Shown: positions 62,690 through 64,000 of the stretch, one piece after another | How positions within the stretch are numbered: the stretch's first letter is position 1 | Layout of the letters: every line of letters begins with the position of its first letter | Assembly: GCA_963847945.1 (NCBI GenBank) | Contig: CAWKBX010000017.1 | Coordinates: forward strand, 62,001-126,000 | Length of the DNA: 64,000 bases | Direction of reading: 5' to 3' | Source of the DNA: JANMJD01 sp963847945 | Lineage (GTDB): Bacteria > Actinomycetota > Acidimicrobiia > Acidimicrobiales > Ilumatobacteraceae | The notes under the pieces: generated by a model | The model's input: the letters and a program-made list of their open reading frames with translations, nothing else | Databases searched by the model: none | What the model was told of the DNA's origin: nothing | Position numbers and translations under genes: made by a program

Positions 62690-63644
62690 TCAGACGCGAT
62701 GTCACGCCGGTGCGTGAGGCGCTCTCTGCGGCCGAGTACCGCAGCACCCACGATCAGCTGACCGATCTTCCCAACCGGGCCACGCTCCTCGCTGATCTCG
62801 AACGTCGTCAGGTAGGCGGCGGCGCGTTCGGCCTGCTATTCCTCGATCTGAACCGCTTCAAGGAGGTCAACGACACCCTCGGCCACCAACTCGGCGACCG
62901 ACTGCTCGTCGAGTCTGCGCATGTCTTGCGTCGGTAGATCGGTCCGAGCGAGCTGGTTGCCCGGCTCGGCGGAGACGAGTTCGCCGTGGTCGTCGAGGTG
63001 AGCGACGATCGAACCCTGCGCGAACGCGCCGAACAGGTCGCCGATGCCGCCCGTCAGCTGATCAGCGTGGGCTCGATGTCGCTGGCGGTGTCGGCATCTA
63101 TCGGAGGGGTGCTGGCCACCATCGCCCTTGAGGCGCTCGGTACGGTCATCCCTATCGCGGTCAATATCGCCGCCCGCACGCTGCTTGACAACGGCTTTCC
63201 CCAGCGGGTCCTCACTCGCTGCCATCACCACGGCGTCGAACCCTCGCGTCTCACTTCGAGCTCACTGAGGACGAACTCATCGAGGCTGGCGACGGTGCTC
63301 GGCAGACCATCGTCCAACTCCATGACGCCTATCCGGTTCTCGGTCGACGACTTCGGCACCGGATACTCGTCGTTCTCCCTCCTGCCAAGCATGCCGATCG
63401 ACGAGATCAAGATCGACCGGAGCTTCCTGTGGGGCGTCGAGGACGAGAAACGCAACGAGGTGATCATCGCGTCGATCATCGGACTCGCTCACGGTCTCGG
63501 TCATCGCATCGTCGCCGAGGGTGTCGAAACCTCCAAACAACTCGACTTCCTGATCGGCCTGGGCTGCGACGTCGGCCAGGGCGATCTATTCGGTCGCCCG
63601 TCACGCTTGCCCAGGTGCTGGAGCGAGCCACGCAACTCACCTGA
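62690..63644 (+). pseudogene. Decayed GGDEF-EAL (cyclic-di-GMP) protein gene
   Basis: The start is missing: the similarity begins with a PAS-tail-like GFRRDVTPVREAL without a start codon. The GGDEF N-terminus STHDQLTDLPNR and FLDLNRFKEVNDTLGH follow. An in-frame TAG (62935-62937) then precedes ELVARLGGDEFAVVVEV in the same frame. After SIGG about 150 residues are lost, including the AMYRAK end of GGDEF and the EAL motif. The EAL C-terminal half (VNIAARTLLDNGFPQRV, FELTEDELIEAG, DDFGTGYSSFSLLPSMPIDEIKIDRSF, VAEGVET) needs at least three frame changes. Stop, deletion and frameshifts together show a true pseudogene. Confidence 0.85.
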
Positions 63645-64000
63645 GCGCTGCAGGCAGTCACGCCCATTGGCATCCGCACCGCCGCGCTGCCCGTCCATGC
63701 CGGTCACGGTCCCGCTCCCGGTGAGGTCGGGCCAAGGTACGACCCCGCTTCGTGAAGGGGATGCTGGCCACACGTCCGCCCGGGTTCGTCGTGTTCGATG
63801 ACCGGGCAGAGATGTGGTTGAGCGGACAGCGTCGGGTTGCAGCGTTCAACGCTGAGAGGGTTTGAGTCAATTCATGATGAGCTGTATTGACGCCACCCAT
63901 ACCACATGAGTCGACCGACCCATTGAAATACGCCTGTATGTAGTGATAGAAATACCTCACGTGGCGGGGGCTTGACGGTTGACTCAACATGGAATCGACA
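63645..64000. other. Right-edge region without a supportable gene
   Basis: After the pseudogene, 63645-63865 is high-GC with short open frames only. One of about 46 codons ending at 63865 (tail RVAAFNAERV) may be the end of another degraded gene but matches nothing I recognise. From 63866 the base composition drops sharply in GC. TTGACGG and TTGACTC occur at about 63972 and 63979, and an ATG at about 63989 runs off the window. This could be the promoter and start of a gene beyond the edge. Confidence 0.3.

Noticed and set aside
62935..62937. Recoding of the TAG inside the GGDEF domain (selenocysteine, pyrrolysine or readthrough)
   Set aside because: The same gene also lacks its start, the EAL motif and correct frame further on, so a simple nonsense mutation in a pseudogene explains it.
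63725..63865. Short frame ending at 63865 as a gene tail
   Set aside because: About 46 codons with no recognisable motif and no convincing start; noted only as a possible remnant.
1..64000. tRNA, rRNA, CRISPR, insertion sequences, prophage or defence genes
   Set aside because: Both strands were read for tRNA T-arm-like sequences, regularly spaced repeats, transposases, integrases and nuclease motifs; none was convincing. A covariance-model scan would be needed to exclude a tRNA formally.

Overview
The window is 64 kb of high-GC DNA with the gene content of an actinomycete-type bacterium. Supporting signs are GTG starts, start/stop overlaps of the GTGA and ATGA type, a family resembling the mycobacterial arabinosyltransferase AftD, and lipoprotein and LPxTG exports with no outer-membrane genes. 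An Acidimicrobiia/Ilumatobacter-like origin is plausible but inferred. No rRNA, tRNA, CRISPR array, insertion sequence or prophage was seen.

Left part (1-15.2 kb): a partial proline-rich protein, a molybdopterin oxidoreductase, an M48 protease with a TetR regulator, a ferredoxin, a MaoC-like hydratase, an alpha/beta hydrolase and lgt. Next comes a divergent sugar-uptake locus: DeoR regulator, MsmK/UgpC-type ATPase and galT leftward; solute-binding lipoprotein and two permeases rightward. Then follow two methyltransferases, an LPxTG wall protein and a GT2 glycosyltransferase.

Middle (15.3-42 kb): the gatCAB operon for tRNA-dependent amidation; a 5'-truncated VTC (polyphosphate polymerase) remnant; a MacAB-like export locus with two lipoproteins, two wall-binding adaptors, ATPase, permease and a two-component system; MFS and EamA transporters; an acyl-CoA dehydrogenase; a cupredoxin lipoprotein; a paralogous lipoprotein pair; ilvD; an ABC-2 exporter; an Rrf2 regulator; and a large secreted protein with DUF5122 repeats and Ig-like modules.

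Right part (42-64 kb): cysD-cysN-cysC-cysQ (sulfate activation to PAPS and PAP recycling) run directly into an envelope-glycan locus. That locus holds polytopic GT-C-like proteins, two paralogous jelly-roll-like membrane proteins, an acyltransferase, a very large AftD-like protein and a sulfotransferase-like gene. No PAPS reductase lies in the window, so a sulfated surface glycan is a reasonable hypothesis. The ilvB-ilvN-ilvC operon follows, preceded by a 16-codon leader peptide rich in Ile/Val/Leu and a terminator, a clear attenuator. A decayed GGDEF-EAL pseudogene lies beyond it.

Two window-wide patterns matter. At least twelve otherwise intact genes are split by one or a few 1-2 base indels, mostly in short G, C or T runs, which points to assembly error more than to gene death. 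Several genes carry a TANNNT box 7-8 bases before the start codon with no Shine-Dalgarno, which suggests leaderless transcripts.
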